This document shows positions 1 to 10,063 of a DNA stretch of 64,000 nt, piece by piece. Numbering within the stretch: position 1 is the stretch's first letter; every line of letters starts with the position of its first letter. The stretch covers positions 52,290 to 116,289 of the forward strand of contig CALIRO010000001.1 of the NCBI GenBank assembly GCA_938042245.1. The letters are read 5' to 3'. The position numbers were made by a program, and so were the translations under genes. Under the pieces are notes generated by a model. That model saw nothing but the letters and a program-made list of their open reading frames with translations, was not told the DNA's origin and did no database searches. Origin of the DNA: an uncultured Thermoguttaceae bacterium. Lineage in GTDB: Bacteria > Planctomycetota > Planctomycetia > Pirellulales > Thermoguttaceae.

Positions 1-1083
1 GGGCGCAAAAGCGGAGCAAAAGTGCCCTCCGCCTGGGGAGAGGGAAAACGGGGCGGCAAAACCGGCGGAGACACACTTGAAACTTTTGCCATTTCCTGAC
101 TCCCCCCACCCATAGAATGGTTGCCAGATTTGCCCCCATCTGTCTGAACGTTGCTCTGGTGCTGTTTCCCGATGCCAGGTAACAGCGGGTACCAGGAAAC
201 GCCGGAGGGGTACACCCCAGAAGGGGGTGCCTCTTTCCGAAGGATCAACCGCCCGCTGCCAGCCGGAGCAAATCCAAACCCTTGGCCCGAGGGACGTACC
301 AGCCAGGCTAGCCCTAGCCCGCCCACCAAAATGCTAAAGGCCAATAGTTTCCTCGCTCCGCTTCCCATCGGACCGGCTCTCCTGAAATCCCATTTAATTG
401 TAGCCGACAACCAACCTACTGGTCTGCCCTAGACTTGCTACCGGCCTGAAGGAAAATTTGGGAAGCCGCTCGCCAAAGTACCGGATATACCAATCAAACC
501 CAACCATACCAACAGGGGCAACAATATCGAAAACACCGAATATATCAACAAGCACCAATCTTACCGAACTCCTTACGCCTCCACCCCCAAAACTTACTGA
601 GGTCAGCCTGGCCAAAGTGCCGGACTGTTACCCTACGACCAAAAAGACCCCTTAAAAAGCCCCTCAATCCTCTGCAGACCCCCAGGCGCTTTTCCCCCCA
701 GAAGCCGGGAAAGATAGGCGGCATATTATGTGGTCGATGCCCCCTGCGGAACCATCCGAGGCTCGCCGCTGCAGACGCCTCACAAAACCTCTTTCGGGCA
801 GGACCAGAGCAGTCCGGATCGTCCGGGCAATACAGCCTGCAGAACCACCCTAAAACCCCTCTTGCACAGTACCCAAGCCGGGCAAAATGGGAAATAATAA
901 AAGAAAAGGAAACAGAAATCCTGCAGAGCACCTGGCACAGGATAGGACCAGGAGATTGGACTCCCTAGGGGAAACGACCTTTTTTCCCAACCCCTCTGGG
1001 AGAAATCCTCAAAACGCCAGCGGGTTTGCAGAATATCGGGTCGGACTCTCCAGCAACACCTGCTTGTAAAAGGAGGAGAACAC
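1..1083. other. Left-edge region without a supported gene
   Basis: I see no convincing gene here. The open frames are short, overlap each other on both strands, and none has a ribosome binding site with recognisable protein content. The first 60 bases contain a GGGGAGAGGG-type run like the palindromic repeats found elsewhere in the window. The last bases hold the Shine-Dalgarno sequence (AGGAGG near 1072) of the next gene. Confidence 0.5.
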
Positions 1084-1899
1084 ATGAGCGGAAGGGAGGG
1101 GATGGTTCGGCTAGAGAGAAGTCGAAGCTGGCTCCGGCAGGGAGCTTGCTGCGGGGAGCAACCGGCGGAGCGAGCGACACGGGTTGGCTCCGTCGGTTGG
1201 CCGAATGCCTTGGCCTTGGTCTTTGCGGGGTTGGTTTGGGTGTTGGCCGGCCTCGGGAAACTAGCTCTGCACGGCGCTGAAGAAGAACCCCCTGTCATCA
1301 ACCCCTTCGGTCCCAGGCCGAGCGACCGTGAAGAGGCCGTTCCCGGCTACGTAGAGACCTCCGACGGCAAAGTTTATCCGGGCCTAATCTACATGACCCG
1401 CGACAAACGCCTGAAACTCTACGACGAGCAGTTGCAGCGCCAGCGGGAAATTCCGCTCCGGGTGGTCAAACAGATCGACTGCCAAGTCAAAAAAGAGTGG
1501 ATGGAGAAGGAATGGCGGTTTAAGGAGTTGGCTCTGGACGAAAAAATGTACACAGGCCGGGAATACCCCGCCCGGGAATACCTCCATACGATTACCCTGC
1601 AAGACGGCCGCCAAATTACCGGACCATTGGCCGAAATCATCTACGTAAAACCCTACCTGCCTAAACCAGAACCTGGCTCCAAAACCTACCAACCGGATGT
1701 GGAACCGATGCGGTTTATCCTTTACAAACGCCATAAAGGAGACTTTGGCCAAAGTTTAAAGTCGCTTGTTTATGTCAAGTGTATTAAATTGGGAGAAGAG
1801 GCTCTGGAGGAGGGGCGCCGGAAGGCGGCTGGCCGTCCTACCAGCAGCTCCGCTTCCAAACAGACTCCTGCCACGAAGCAGCCTAAAGAGGAGCCGTAA
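1084..1899 (+). CDS. Membrane-anchored hypothetical protein
   Basis: 271 residues, function not recognised. The ATG follows an AAAGGAGG Shine-Dalgarno sequence at a good distance, which fixes the start. A charged N-terminal stretch of about 40 residues is followed by one hydrophobic segment (about residues 40-60, ALALVFAGLVWVLAGLG), suggesting an uncleaved signal anchor or a long signal peptide. The body (about 65-240) is hydrophilic with many Lys, Glu and Tyr and includes phrases such as TSDGKVYPGLIYMTRD and ITLQDGRQITGPL. These resemble small beta-rich domains that begin with the use of a DGR/DGK turn, but I cannot name a family. The C-terminus (about 245-271) is a Ser/Thr/Lys-rich tail. 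It stands alone before the VWA genes, 295 bases away, so joint expression is uncertain. Confidence 0.7.
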   Translation: MSGREGMVRLERSRSWLRQGACCGEQPAERATRVGSVGWPNALALVFAGLVWVLAGLGKLALHGAEEEPPVINPFGPRPSDREEAVPGYVETSDGKVYPGLIYMTRDKRLKLYDEQLQRQREIPLRVVKQIDCQVKKEWMEKEWRFKELALDEKMYTGREYPAREYLHTITLQDGRQITGPLAEIIYVKPYLPKPEPGSKTYQPDVEPMRFILYKRHKGDFGQSLKSLVYVKCIKLGEEALEEGRRKAAGRPTSSSASKQTPATKQPKEEP

Positions 1900-1922
1900 C
1901 TGCGTTTGGTTTAGATAATCAA

Positions 1923-2110
1923 ATGTCCTCTCCTCTCCCTGTTGCCGTCCTGGCGGCGTTTTGCGATGCGGCGGTCGGGAGAGGGGAGTGTCGCCTCTGC
2001 CCTTTGTGGGGAGAGGCCCAGCGGGTCATTGCAGCGGAAGCGGGGATCCAGAAAAAATCTGGTTCCCTGCTTGCTAAGGGTGACATGCCGGGAGAGGCAG
2101 GTTTTGCGCA
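1923..2110. repeat. GGGAGAGGC-type palindromic repeat remnant
   Basis: Non-coding stretch between two genes with CCTCTCC/GGGAGAGG half-palindromes and the core GGGAGAGGCAGG near 2090-2101. A degraded copy of the CATTCCCGC-type repeat (CATTGCAGCGGAAGCGGGGA) lies at about 2027-2046. Both repeat types recur at other places in the window. The short open frames here look like chance readings of the repeat. Confidence 0.5.
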
Positions 2111-2194
2111 CATGCCACCAACCAGTGGGTACTGGCAGCAATTGGAGCGAATCAGGAGAAGTTTTCCTCTCCGGCTTCAGGGGAGGTTCCGCCT

Positions 2195-4435
2195 GTGCTT
2201 GAACTGACGTTGGAACATTCCACGTTAGGGATGGCCCTGTTGGTTACTCTAGCAGCCATTGGGCTGGTCTCGGTGTTTTACTATTTTGCCTTTGGGAGGC
2301 TTCGGCCTCTGCAATGGCAGACGCTGCTGGTGCTTCGGATTATTGCCATTGTGATTGTGGTGCTGCTGCTTTTTCGGCCCGTGTTTACCTACCAGAAGGA
2401 ATTGGAGGAGAAGCGATCGGTGATCTTGTTGGTCGATCGGTCGGCTTCGATGAGCATTGCTGACAGCGCTGCCGGCCAAACCCGATACCTGCAAGCCTGC
2501 GAATTGGTGCAGCGATGGTGGGATCGGCTCAAAGAGACGGTCAATTTGCATCTGCTGGCTTTTGCCGAGGACGCCGTGGATGTAGCCGATCCCCGCTTGC
2601 TGGTTAGCCTGCAACCGGACGGTAAAGCTACCTCCATTTCTCGGGGGCTTCGTGCGGCTTCCAAAAAGGCGCCTCGGAGCGAGATTGAAGCCGTCTTCTT
2701 GATCTCCGATGGCGTGCACAATTCGGTGGGCCGACCGGTAGAGGAAGCTGGCCGATTGGGTGTTACCATCCACACCGTAGGCGTTGGGGCTACCTTGAAA
2801 AGCGACGTCTCCTACCGGGACGTTCAAGTCACCGGGCTGGATGTGGCAGAACGCATGCTCATTAACAATGTGGCCAAAATCAAAGCCTCGGTGGAAGGCA
2901 TTGGCCTGCCAGGCCGAGTGGTCCGGGTGATCCTCCTGGAAGACGAACAGCAAATCGGCGCGCAGGAACTGACCCTAGATGAAATCGAAGGGTCGCAAAT
3001 TGTCGAGTTTGAGTTTCGGCCCACAGTAAAAGGCCGCCATGTCTATACCGCCCGGGTGGAACCGGTGCCCGAAGAACGGATCGTGGAGAACAACCGCCGA
3101 TCGGCCGTCTCCTTGGTGGTCGAGCCGGGCATCCGGGTCTTGTATCTGGAAGGCACCATCCGGGCCGAAATCGGCGCTCTGGTCGGCCGATTCTTGTCCA
3201 AAGACCCCGACCTAGAATTTTGTGCTCTTTGGCAAACCAAACAAAATACCTTCGCCATGCGAAGCAACATTCCGCAGTTGGAGCTGACGAGCATTCCGAG
3301 CGACCCGGCCTTGATCAATACCTTCGACGTGTTTTTGATCGGCGACCTGGATAGTTCGTTCCTTCGGCCCGAAGTCCAGCAGCTCATTTTGGAACGAGTC
3401 CAGAACGGGGCTGGTCTGATGATGCTGGGCGGTTATCACAGTTTAGGGCCGGGTGGCTATGCCGGTACGCCCATCGGCGAGGCCTTGCCGGTCGTCCTAG
3501 GTTCTCGGGACATCGGTCAGGTGACCGAGGAGTTTCTGCCGCAGCTTACCCCCGACGGGGTGAGTCATCCGATTTTTGCTAATATTGCTGACTTTTTCCC
3601 CACCAAACAACGTTCCGCTAAAGTGGAAGGTCTGCCGCCGCTGGATGGATGTACCCGTGTGGGTGGCGCTAAACCCGGCGCCACCGTGCTGGCCACCTGT
3701 CCGGTGGAAAATGATATGCCGGTCTTAGCTATCCAGCCGTGGGGCAAGGGCCGAGTGGCCGTATTTACCGCCGATACCACTCGGAAATGGCAACAAGGCC
3801 CCCGGGCCCTAAACCAACAATCTCCCTTCTTGCAGTTTTGGGGGCAGGTGGTGCGTTGGTTAGCTGGCCGAAGCGAGGAAGTCAAAACCGAAGCCAGCAT
3901 CACCGCCGCCACTGATAAAGGCTACTACGAACCCGAAGAACCTGTTCGTATTTCCGCCATCGTCCGCGATAGCCAGGGCGAAGGCGCCCGAGATGCCAAA
4001 GTGCAAGCCAAAATCCGTGGCCCTGGCGGCCGACCTGACCTGGTGGAACTGACGCCCATTCCGGGACCGGCTGGCCATTACAGCGGCTCCTTCGAACCAA
4101 AAGTCTCCGGGCCGTACGAAATCGAGGTCGAAGCTCGTCTGGCCGACCAGACCATCTCGGCCGAAAAACTTAAAATCGAAGTCGGCCGACCTAACCTGGA
4201 ATATGAAAAACTGGACCTGGATGAAAAAACCCTTGCCCAGATTGCTGCCCAAGCCAAAGGACGGTATATGCACATAACAGCAGCAGACCGCTTGGTAGAT
4301 CAACTGGATACGGCGGTGCGCAAACGCCAGATGCAACTGCAAGCCAAGCTCTACTGGCCGCCCGGCTTCTGGGCACTGTTTGTCCTGGTGCTTACAGTTG
4401 AATGGATCTTACGCCGTAGGTTCCAACTGCGATAA
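2195..4435 (+). CDS. Membrane von Willebrand factor A domain protein
   Basis: 746 residues starting at GTG, chosen because GGGGAGG lies 8-14 bases upstream. Two transmembrane helices open the protein (about 12-33 and 43-63). A VWA domain follows (about 75-235) with the metal-binding DRSAS motif near residue 83. A middle part (about 315-500) resembles the glutamine-amidotransferase-like fold often attached to such VWA proteins (GAGLMMLGGYHSLGPGGY, then GKGRVAVFTAD). A beta-sandwich-like part (about 560-680) precedes a C-terminal helix (ALFVLVLTVEWIL) and a short Arg-rich tail. Such proteins sit with DUF58 and BatA proteins in MoxR-type gene clusters, where an AAA+ ATPase acts on VWA partners at the membrane; the exact role is unknown. 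The next two genes belong to the same kind of cluster. Confidence 0.8.
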   Translation: MLELTLEHSTLGMALLVTLAAIGLVSVFYYFAFGRLRPLQWQTLLVLRIIAIVIVVLLLFRPVFTYQKELEEKRSVILLVDRSASMSIADSAAGQTRYLQACELVQRWWDRLKETVNLHLLAFAEDAVDVADPRLLVSLQPDGKATSISRGLRAASKKAPRSEIEAVFLISDGVHNSVGRPVEEAGRLGVTIHTVGVGATLKSDVSYRDVQVTGLDVAERMLINNVAKIKASVEGIGLPGRVVRVILLEDEQQIGAQELTLDEIEGSQIVEFEFRPTVKGRHVYTARVEPVPEERIVENNRRSAVSLVVEPGIRVLYLEGTIRAEIGALVGRFLSKDPDLEFCALWQTKQNTFAMRSNIPQLELTSIPSDPALINTFDVFLIGDLDSSFLRPEVQQLILERVQNGAGLMMLGGYHSLGPGGYAGTPIGEALPVVLGSRDIGQVTEEFLPQLTPDGVSHPIFANIADFFPTKQRSAKVEGLPPLDGCTRVGGAKPGATVLATCPVENDMPVLAIQPWGKGRVAVFTADTTRKWQQGPRALNQQSPFLQFWGQVVRWLAGRSEEVKTEASITAATDKGYYEPEEPVRISAIVRDSQGEGARDAKVQAKIRGPGGRPDLVELTPIPGPAGHYSGSFEPKVSGPYEIEVEARLADQTISAEKLKIEVGRPNLEYEKLDLDEKTLAQIAAQAKGRYMHITAADRLVDQLDTAVRKRQMQLQAKLYWPPGFWALFVLVLTVEWILRRRFQLR

Positions 4436-4554
4436 AAAAGAGCTTGTTTGACGCCCATGGTAGAAGCAGTCTGGAAGGACGACAGCTACGATAGACATAG
4501 TAAAGCAAATGTACACAAAACACGTCCCAGCAACCTGAAAGGGTAATACCTACG

Positions 4555-5448
4555 ATGGACACCGGCTATCGTTTTCTAGAGCCGGAAGCCCTGGCCAGGG
4601 TGAAAAATCTTTCCCTAGTGGCCCGGGGCGTGGTCGAAGGGTTTATCAGCGGGCTTCATGCCAGCCCATATAAAGGCTTTAGCGTTGAATTTGCCGAGCA
4701 CCGAGAATATGTCCCCGGCGATGACCCCCGGCACCTAGATTACAAGATGCTGGCCCGGACCGAACGGCTCTATGTCAAACAATACGAAGAAGAAACCAAT
4801 ATGCGCGTTCAGATCCTGCTGGACACCAGCGGATCGATGAACTACCGGCATTCGGCGAAAATTACCAAGTTGGAATACGGCGCCTATTTGACGGCAGTGT
4901 TAAGTTATCTGATGATCCGGCAGCAAGATTCGGTGGGGCTGACGACCTTTGATACGGAAATCCGCCTGGATATGCCGCCGCGCGGTTCCCCCCGGCATTT
5001 TAACGAAATGATGCGCCAACTGGAGGCTATCCAGCCGGGCGGCGAAACCGATATTGCCGCCACGCTCCATCGGCTGGCCAACCGCTTCAAACGCCGCTGC
5101 CTGATTGTGGTCATCAGCGACCTTTACGACGATCCCGACGAAGTCATGCGAGGGCTGCACCACTTCCGCCACCGCCGCCATGAAGTGATCGTCTTCCATA
5201 TCTTCGACAAAGCTGAGCTGGAACTCCCTTTCAAAGATACTATCGCCTTCCACGATTTGGAGACCGATGAACGCATCCAGATCGACCCGGCCTATGTGCG
5301 GGAGGCCTATCTGGAGCAGATTCGGGAATTTACAGAAACCTATCGGCGCCAGTGCGCCGAATCGCAGATCGACTACATCATGACAGATACATCAGTACCG
5401 TATGACTTCATGCTCTCCCGGTACCTAGCCAAACGAAACCGATTGTAG
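4555..5448 (+). CDS. DUF58 domain protein (VWA-like)
   Basis: 297 residues, full length for the DUF58 family. The ATG has GAAAGGG about 12 bases upstream. The N-terminal signature VEFAEHREYVPGDDPRHLDY (about 44-63) is the hallmark of DUF58, and the VWA-like part carries DTSGSM (about 90-95), a DxSxS metal-ion site. There are no membrane helices, so it is likely cytoplasmic. It lies between a membrane VWA protein and a BatA-like protein, 119 and 28 bases from them, and is probably cotranscribed with the latter. In other bacteria DUF58 proteins work with a MoxR AAA+ ATPase. No MoxR gene is in the window, so the ATPase must be elsewhere if it is used. Confidence 0.9.
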   Translation: MDTGYRFLEPEALARVKNLSLVARGVVEGFISGLHASPYKGFSVEFAEHREYVPGDDPRHLDYKMLARTERLYVKQYEEETNMRVQILLDTSGSMNYRHSAKITKLEYGAYLTAVLSYLMIRQQDSVGLTTFDTEIRLDMPPRGSPRHFNEMMRQLEAIQPGGETDIAATLHRLANRFKRRCLIVVISDLYDDPDEVMRGLHHFRHRRHEVIVFHIFDKAELELPFKDTIAFHDLETDERIQIDPAYVREAYLEQIREFTETYRRQCAESQIDYIMTDTSVPYDFMLSRYLAKRNRL

Positions 5449-5476
5449 CCTGATTGTGTCTTGATGAATCCAAGCC

Positions 5477-7726
5477 ATGACGTTCTTAGCCCCCCTGTTT
5501 CTACTGGCCACGTTGGCTGCCGTCATTCCGGTCATCCTGCACCTGATCAACCGGCAGCGGGCCAAGGATTTGCCGTTTCCCACGCTTCGGTTTTTGCGGA
5601 TTGCTGCCCAAAAGACCCGGCGGCGGCGGCGCATTCAGGATCTGTTTCTTCTGCTGGTGCGGATGGCTGCTTTGATCCTGATCGCCATGGGCCTGGCCAA
5701 ACCGACGGTTACCAAGTTGGGCAGCCTCCTGGGGGCCGGTTCTTCCACCGGGGTGATGATCATCCTGGACAACTCGGCCAGTATGGGGGCGGTGGACGGG
5801 GAGCGGGTGCGGTTTGAAACAGCTCTTGCAGCAGCCCGCCAAATCCTAGACGAGCTACGGGACGGGGATTATGTTGGCCTGTTTCTTACCGGCGGCCCGC
5901 GATTTCCCGAAGAAGGTAAACTGGAGCAATCGCCCGATAAAGTGATTCAAATTCTCAACCAAGCCGCCCCTAGCTACGAGCGCGCCGATTTGGCGGTTCG
6001 GGTGCGCCAGGCGCGAAAAGCGCTCGCGAAACTGGACGTCCGCAATAAAGTCATCTATGTCATTACCGATATGCAGGCGATCAACTGGGAAGGCTACGAA
6101 GCCCTACCCGAAGGAACCCGCCTGGAAGACTTAGACCACGAGCAGCGAAAAGAATTCCAGATCCCGGTGGTCATTGTCGATTGCCAGCAGGCGCCCAAGC
6201 CAAACGTGGCCATTCAGCGGGTAACCGCCGAGGCGGCGGTGCCGGTGGCCGGGGTGCCCATCAAAGCAGATGTTCTTCTGTATAACGCTTCCTCCGCCCC
6301 TCAGCAACGCCACCTGGAGCTTTACATCGACGGCCTGCGCGATCAGTCAAGTCCAGCCATCGAAATCCCCGCCGAAGGTACCAAAGAGTTCTCCTTCCAA
6401 TTCCGGTTTCGCACGGGCGGACGCCATCGCTGCGAGGTGCGCCTAGTGGGCGAAGACGGCTCTGCGATGGACGACCGCTACTTCTTCGCCATGGAAGTCA
6501 ACCAAAACATCCCGGTAGCCATCGTCAAGGCCCAGGCCCACGAAATCGCCTACCTAGACGACACTTTCTACTTGGAAAAGGCTTTCCGTCCCACCACCGG
6601 CGACCAGTGGGCCTTAAATCCTCGTATCCTCACCCTGGGAGAACTTGCCAATGAAAACCTTAGCCAATATCTGGCTATCTTTTTGGTGAATGTTCCGGCG
6701 CCGACGGCCGGGCTGGTCGAACGCCTCCGGGAGTACGTGCAGCATGGCGGCAACCTGGTCTGGATTAGCGGGGAAAACGTCCGGCCCGCCGAATACAATG
6801 CCATGAACGAACAGGCCCAGGGCAAACTGCTTCCTGCCCCGCTCCTGGATGTGCAGGAACCTGCGCCAGGCAGCGGCAGGGAAAGTTGGTTCATCAGCTC
6901 TCTAGACCGAGAGCATAAAACCATGAAACTTTTCCTCGAACCTGCCAGCCTATATCAGACGGTGCTTATCTATAAATATGTACGTATTGACGAGCGCTCC
7001 CCGGAAGCTAGTGGCCTGCGCGTGTTGGCCCGCTTGGACGACGGCCAGCCCCTGTTCGTCGAACGGCCCATAGAACGAGGCCGCGTCTATTTCTGGGGCT
7101 CCAGCGCCCATGTCGGCTGGACGAACCTACCGCTCAAACCGCTGTTTTTGCCGCTTTTCGTTCGGCTTTGCTTCGATATGCTCGGCGTCGAACAGGCCCA
7201 GGCATCCATCTTGGCCGGACATCCCATTGTAGTTCATTTGGATGAGCTGCAGCGTCCTTCGATTGTCGAAGTGGTCCCCCCTTCCGGTCAGCGAAACCAA
7301 CTTCCCACCACCGACTCTCAGGGGGCACCTCTGCCCGAGGTCCGCTTCCATGAAACCTATGAGCCAGGCATCTACACGGTAAAACTGCTCGGCGGCCCCC
7401 AACCCAAAGAACGTTGGTACTCCGTGAACATCGACCCCGAAGAGGCCAACACCACAAAAATCCCACGGGAAGAACTGGAAAAACGTTTCTTACCAGCCGG
7501 TCTGGTCTTTGCCGAAAATCCAGAAGACCTTTCTAGCACCTTTAAACTCCTGCACGAAGGCGAAAGCCTCTTGGAGAGTTTCCTCTGGTCGGTACTGCTG
7601 GTTTTAGTTTTTGAAACGTTTGTATCTAATTACTTTAGCCCGAAGCGGGAGGAAGAAGAGCTGCAATATTTGGGGCCCTACGCTGCCCGCCGGGGCCGCC
7701 GCCCCGCCCCCTTGGCCGCCTCGTAA
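5477..7726 (+). CDS. BatA/VWA domain membrane protein
   Basis: 749 residues. The N-terminus is the BatA-type double-membrane domain: FLAPLFLLATLAAVIPVILH, then the LINRQ and Arg-rich loop (KTRRRRR), then a second helix (LFLLLVRMAALILIAMG). A VWA domain follows (about 90-260) with an intact DNSAS metal site near residue 97. Later parts look like beta-sandwich modules (about 260-350) and a glutamine-amidotransferase-like region (about 390-560, with RLREYVQHGGNLVWISG). One more helix lies near 700-720 (LLESFLWSVLLVLVFETF), followed by a basic tail. It begins 28 bases after the DUF58 gene, consistent with one operon. The general architecture is well known from planctomycetes, but the process served (envelope maturation, stress) is an inference. 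Confidence 0.85.
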   Translation: MTFLAPLFLLATLAAVIPVILHLINRQRAKDLPFPTLRFLRIAAQKTRRRRRIQDLFLLLVRMAALILIAMGLAKPTVTKLGSLLGAGSSTGVMIILDNSASMGAVDGERVRFETALAAARQILDELRDGDYVGLFLTGGPRFPEEGKLEQSPDKVIQILNQAAPSYERADLAVRVRQARKALAKLDVRNKVIYVITDMQAINWEGYEALPEGTRLEDLDHEQRKEFQIPVVIVDCQQAPKPNVAIQRVTAEAAVPVAGVPIKADVLLYNASSAPQQRHLELYIDGLRDQSSPAIEIPAEGTKEFSFQFRFRTGGRHRCEVRLVGEDGSAMDDRYFFAMEVNQNIPVAIVKAQAHEIAYLDDTFYLEKAFRPTTGDQWALNPRILTLGELANENLSQYLAIFLVNVPAPTAGLVERLREYVQHGGNLVWISGENVRPAEYNAMNEQAQGKLLPAPLLDVQEPAPGSGRESWFISSLDREHKTMKLFLEPASLYQTVLIYKYVRIDERSPEASGLRVLARLDDGQPLFVERPIERGRVYFWGSSAHVGWTNLPLKPLFLPLFVRLCFDMLGVEQAQASILAGHPIVVHLDELQRPSIVEVVPPSGQRNQLPTTDSQGAPLPEVRFHETYEPGIYTVKLLGGPQPKERWYSVNIDPEEANTTKIPREELEKRFLPAGLVFAENPEDLSSTFKLLHEGESLLESFLWSVLLVLVFETFVSNYFSPKREEEELQYLGPYAARRGRRPAPLAAS

Positions 7727-8450
7727 AGCCCCAACAAACACCCGTCTGGCTGACACAGTTCCGCCGAGCAATCTGAATTGCCAAGCTCCGCCCTCGATTA
7801 TCATTCCCGCCAAACGGCAGTACAGAACGCCTGGGTGTCCGCCCTCCGGTCATTCCCGCCCAAGCGGCAGTACAGGCCCCCTCACCCTGACCCTTTCCCG
7901 CGGAGGGCAGAGGGGATTGAAGTTAGCTTCTCCCAACAGGGGAAAGGAGAGTTTCGTCTCTCCCCAGGGGTGGGAGAGGCAGGCTGGGTCAACGGCCAAG
8001 CCGAGTCAGCGGGAGTTCAATGCTTCTTTCCTGGTGGGACAGGTGGGTCAGGCCGGGGGCTTCCAGGGGGCGGAAGGATTTACTATTTTTCCTTCTCTAT
8101 CTATTTTCTCCAAATTGCCCTTGACCATACATCTCAATTAAGGCTATCATACCCGCTTGTCTGCTTTTCTGGCCGCTAGGTTGGGGTTGAACCGAATTCT
8201 CTCACGCCACCTTGGATACCTGTCTTTCTGAGCGTTGCTAGTGAAGATTGCCCAAAAAGGGATGGAGGGATGGGTTGGTGCAACCCCTTAGTGGGGGACC
8301 AGGATAAGCATCCAGTATGGGAGATACGGTAGATTAAGTCTGTTAGAGTGAGTGGTAGCTTAGTCTGTTAGACTGAGTTGCCCGTCAGTTGACCGAGAAT
8401 ACCTCCTGTCTAACAGTAGGGACTACCTACAAGGGGGGGAGGTACTGGGG
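7727..8450. other. Intergenic region with dispersed palindromic repeats
   Basis: No gene supported. It holds two copies of CATTCCCGCC-AA-CGGCAGTACAG-like sequence (about 7801-7825 and 7850-7876), related to the palindromes at 34.5 kb, and a longer GC-rich element (about 7880-7990) ending in GGGAGAGGCAGGCTGGG. From 8140 on the sequence is lower in GC and likely holds the promoter of the glycosyltransferase gene. Confidence 0.5.
8336..8415. repeat. Repeated CTGTTAGAC motifs able to pair
   Basis: Two direct copies, AAGTCTGTTAGAGTGAG (8336-8352) and TAGTCTGTTAGACTGAG (8361-8377), are followed by an inverted partner CTGTCTAACAG (8405-8415). The transcript of the following gene, whose ribosome binding site is at 8433-8442, could fold through these. 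A regulatory role is only a suggestion. Confidence 0.4.
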
Positions 8451-9995
8451 GTGGAAGACAACAGGCGGAGAAGTATCCGAAATTGGGTTTGTTTGGCACT
8501 GTTGCTTTTGGGGGCCTTTTTGCTCCGGTTGGCAGCAGCGATCTGGTGGCAACGTCAGTTAGTAGGCCCCCTGGAGTTCTTTTTCCCGGATAGCCACAGT
8601 TATTGGCATCTGGCGCTGGCGATTGCCTTTGCCCAGCCGTATCAATTCGGCAGTGCGGATGCCCAGGTGTTTCGGATGCCTGGGTATCCGATGGTATTAG
8701 CCCCGGTATTTTGGCTGGGGGGAGCGGAAGTGCCGGTTTTATGGGCCCGGCTGTGGGGTGCCCTGTTGGGGGTGGTACCGGTGGGATGTTGTTGGTGGCT
8801 AGGGCGTCGGCTTTTTGGCCTGGCAGGGGGTTGGTGGGCCGGCATCATCGCCGCCGTGTACCCCGAGGCGGTGGCTGCCAGTGTGTGGATCCTGAGTGAA
8901 GCGGCTTTCTGCCCGGTGATGTGCCTGCAATTAGTGGTGCTGATTCTGGCCTGGCAAAGTCGGCAAACCCGCCACCGCTTGGGATATGTCTTCGGAGCCG
9001 GGCTACTAGGCGGCGTTGGCACGCTGGTTCGACCCAGTTGGCTCTGGTTTACTCCCCTGGCAGCCCTTTGGGGGATAGTGGCTTGTTCCAAGCAAACCGG
9101 CCAAAGGGAATCCACCAGCCAGCGCCTCCCCGGAAGCCCGATCTCGGAACAACTGTCGTCCGATGGAAGCGGGGCGGGGCTATGGAATCGGCTGATGATG
9201 GCGGGCCTCATGCTGGCCGGAATGACGCTGCCCTTGATACCATGGTGGATTCGGAATTATCGACTGATAGGCCGATGGGTGCCTACAACGCTTCAAGTGG
9301 GGGCCAGTTTATATGATGGGCTTCGCCCCGGGGCTACCGGGAAGAGCCAGATGGAATTTCTGGAGGAATTTGCTCGGTCGGAATGGTGGTTATTACAGTA
9401 TCGGGGCCCGGCAGTGCGGATGTTGGCCCCGGAACGATGGCGGGTGGGCCAGAACTTCCTTAAACCAGCCGCCTCCTCGCCGCCGCCCACCCCTTCGGCG
9501 GTGCCATTATCTGCCGAGCCGAAACCACTCCCTGAAACGCCGCCCCCGACTGGCCCAGAACCACCAGACGGAGCCTCTCAGCCGGTGCTTTGGGAATATT
9601 GGCTGGATCGGGCATTGGCCGAAGAAGCTCTCCGGTGGGCCAGCCGACATCCTGGCCAGGTGCTTGGATTAGCTTGCAAGAAACTTTGGCGGATGTGGAG
9701 TCCTTGGCCCAACGAACCGACCTTGGCTGCTTCACCGCTGGCGGCGGTGGTGGGAGGAACCTATTTGCCGATCCTGCTGGCCGGTTTTTTGGCACTGGGC
9801 CAAGCAGCCCGCCGGGGCAAACAGGAGGTTGTTCTGCTGGCGCTACCGGCCTTGTATCTGAGCTTGGTTCATCTGGTGTTTGTCAGTTCGGTTCGTTATC
9901 GGGGGCCTGCCATGCTGGGCTGGATTGTTTTGGCTGCTGGCTGGGCAGCCGAAAAACTTTCCGTCCTCCGGCATTTGCCCAATAGCTCGAAATAA
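8451..9995 (+). CDS. GT39-like membrane glycosyltransferase
   Basis: 514 residues starting at GTG behind a GGGGGGAGG ribosome binding site. About ten hydrophobic helices are visible, the first at residues 11-30. The luminal loop after helix 1 carries FPDSHSYWHLA (about 45-55), which matches the acidic catalytic loop of GT-C enzymes such as ArnT/PMT (GT39, PMT_2). Such enzymes use polyprenyl-phosphate sugars to decorate lipids or proteins on the outer face of the membrane. A proline-rich insert (about 343-380, many PP and PEP) separates the membrane core from the C-terminal helices and looks like a linker expansion. The substrate cannot be told. No clear operon partner: the next gene starts 250 bases later. 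Confidence 0.75.
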   Translation: MEDNRRRSIRNWVCLALLLLGAFLLRLAAAIWWQRQLVGPLEFFFPDSHSYWHLALAIAFAQPYQFGSADAQVFRMPGYPMVLAPVFWLGGAEVPVLWARLWGALLGVVPVGCCWWLGRRLFGLAGGWWAGIIAAVYPEAVAASVWILSEAAFCPVMCLQLVVLILAWQSRQTRHRLGYVFGAGLLGGVGTLVRPSWLWFTPLAALWGIVACSKQTGQRESTSQRLPGSPISEQLSSDGSGAGLWNRLMMAGLMLAGMTLPLIPWWIRNYRLIGRWVPTTLQVGASLYDGLRPGATGKSQMEFLEEFARSEWWLLQYRGPAVRMLAPERWRVGQNFLKPAASSPPPTPSAVPLSAEPKPLPETPPPTGPEPPDGASQPVLWEYWLDRALAEEALRWASRHPGQVLGLACKKLWRMWSPWPNEPTLAASPLAAVVGGTYLPILLAGFLALGQAARRGKQEVVLLALPALYLSLVHLVFVSSVRYRGPAMLGWIVLAAGWAAEKLSVLRHLPNSSK

Positions 9996-10063
9996 ACCTA
10001 CACCCTCTCCGCTCGACGTTGCCAATTGGAAGGCCGCCCCTGGAGAGTCGATCTTTTAACCGG

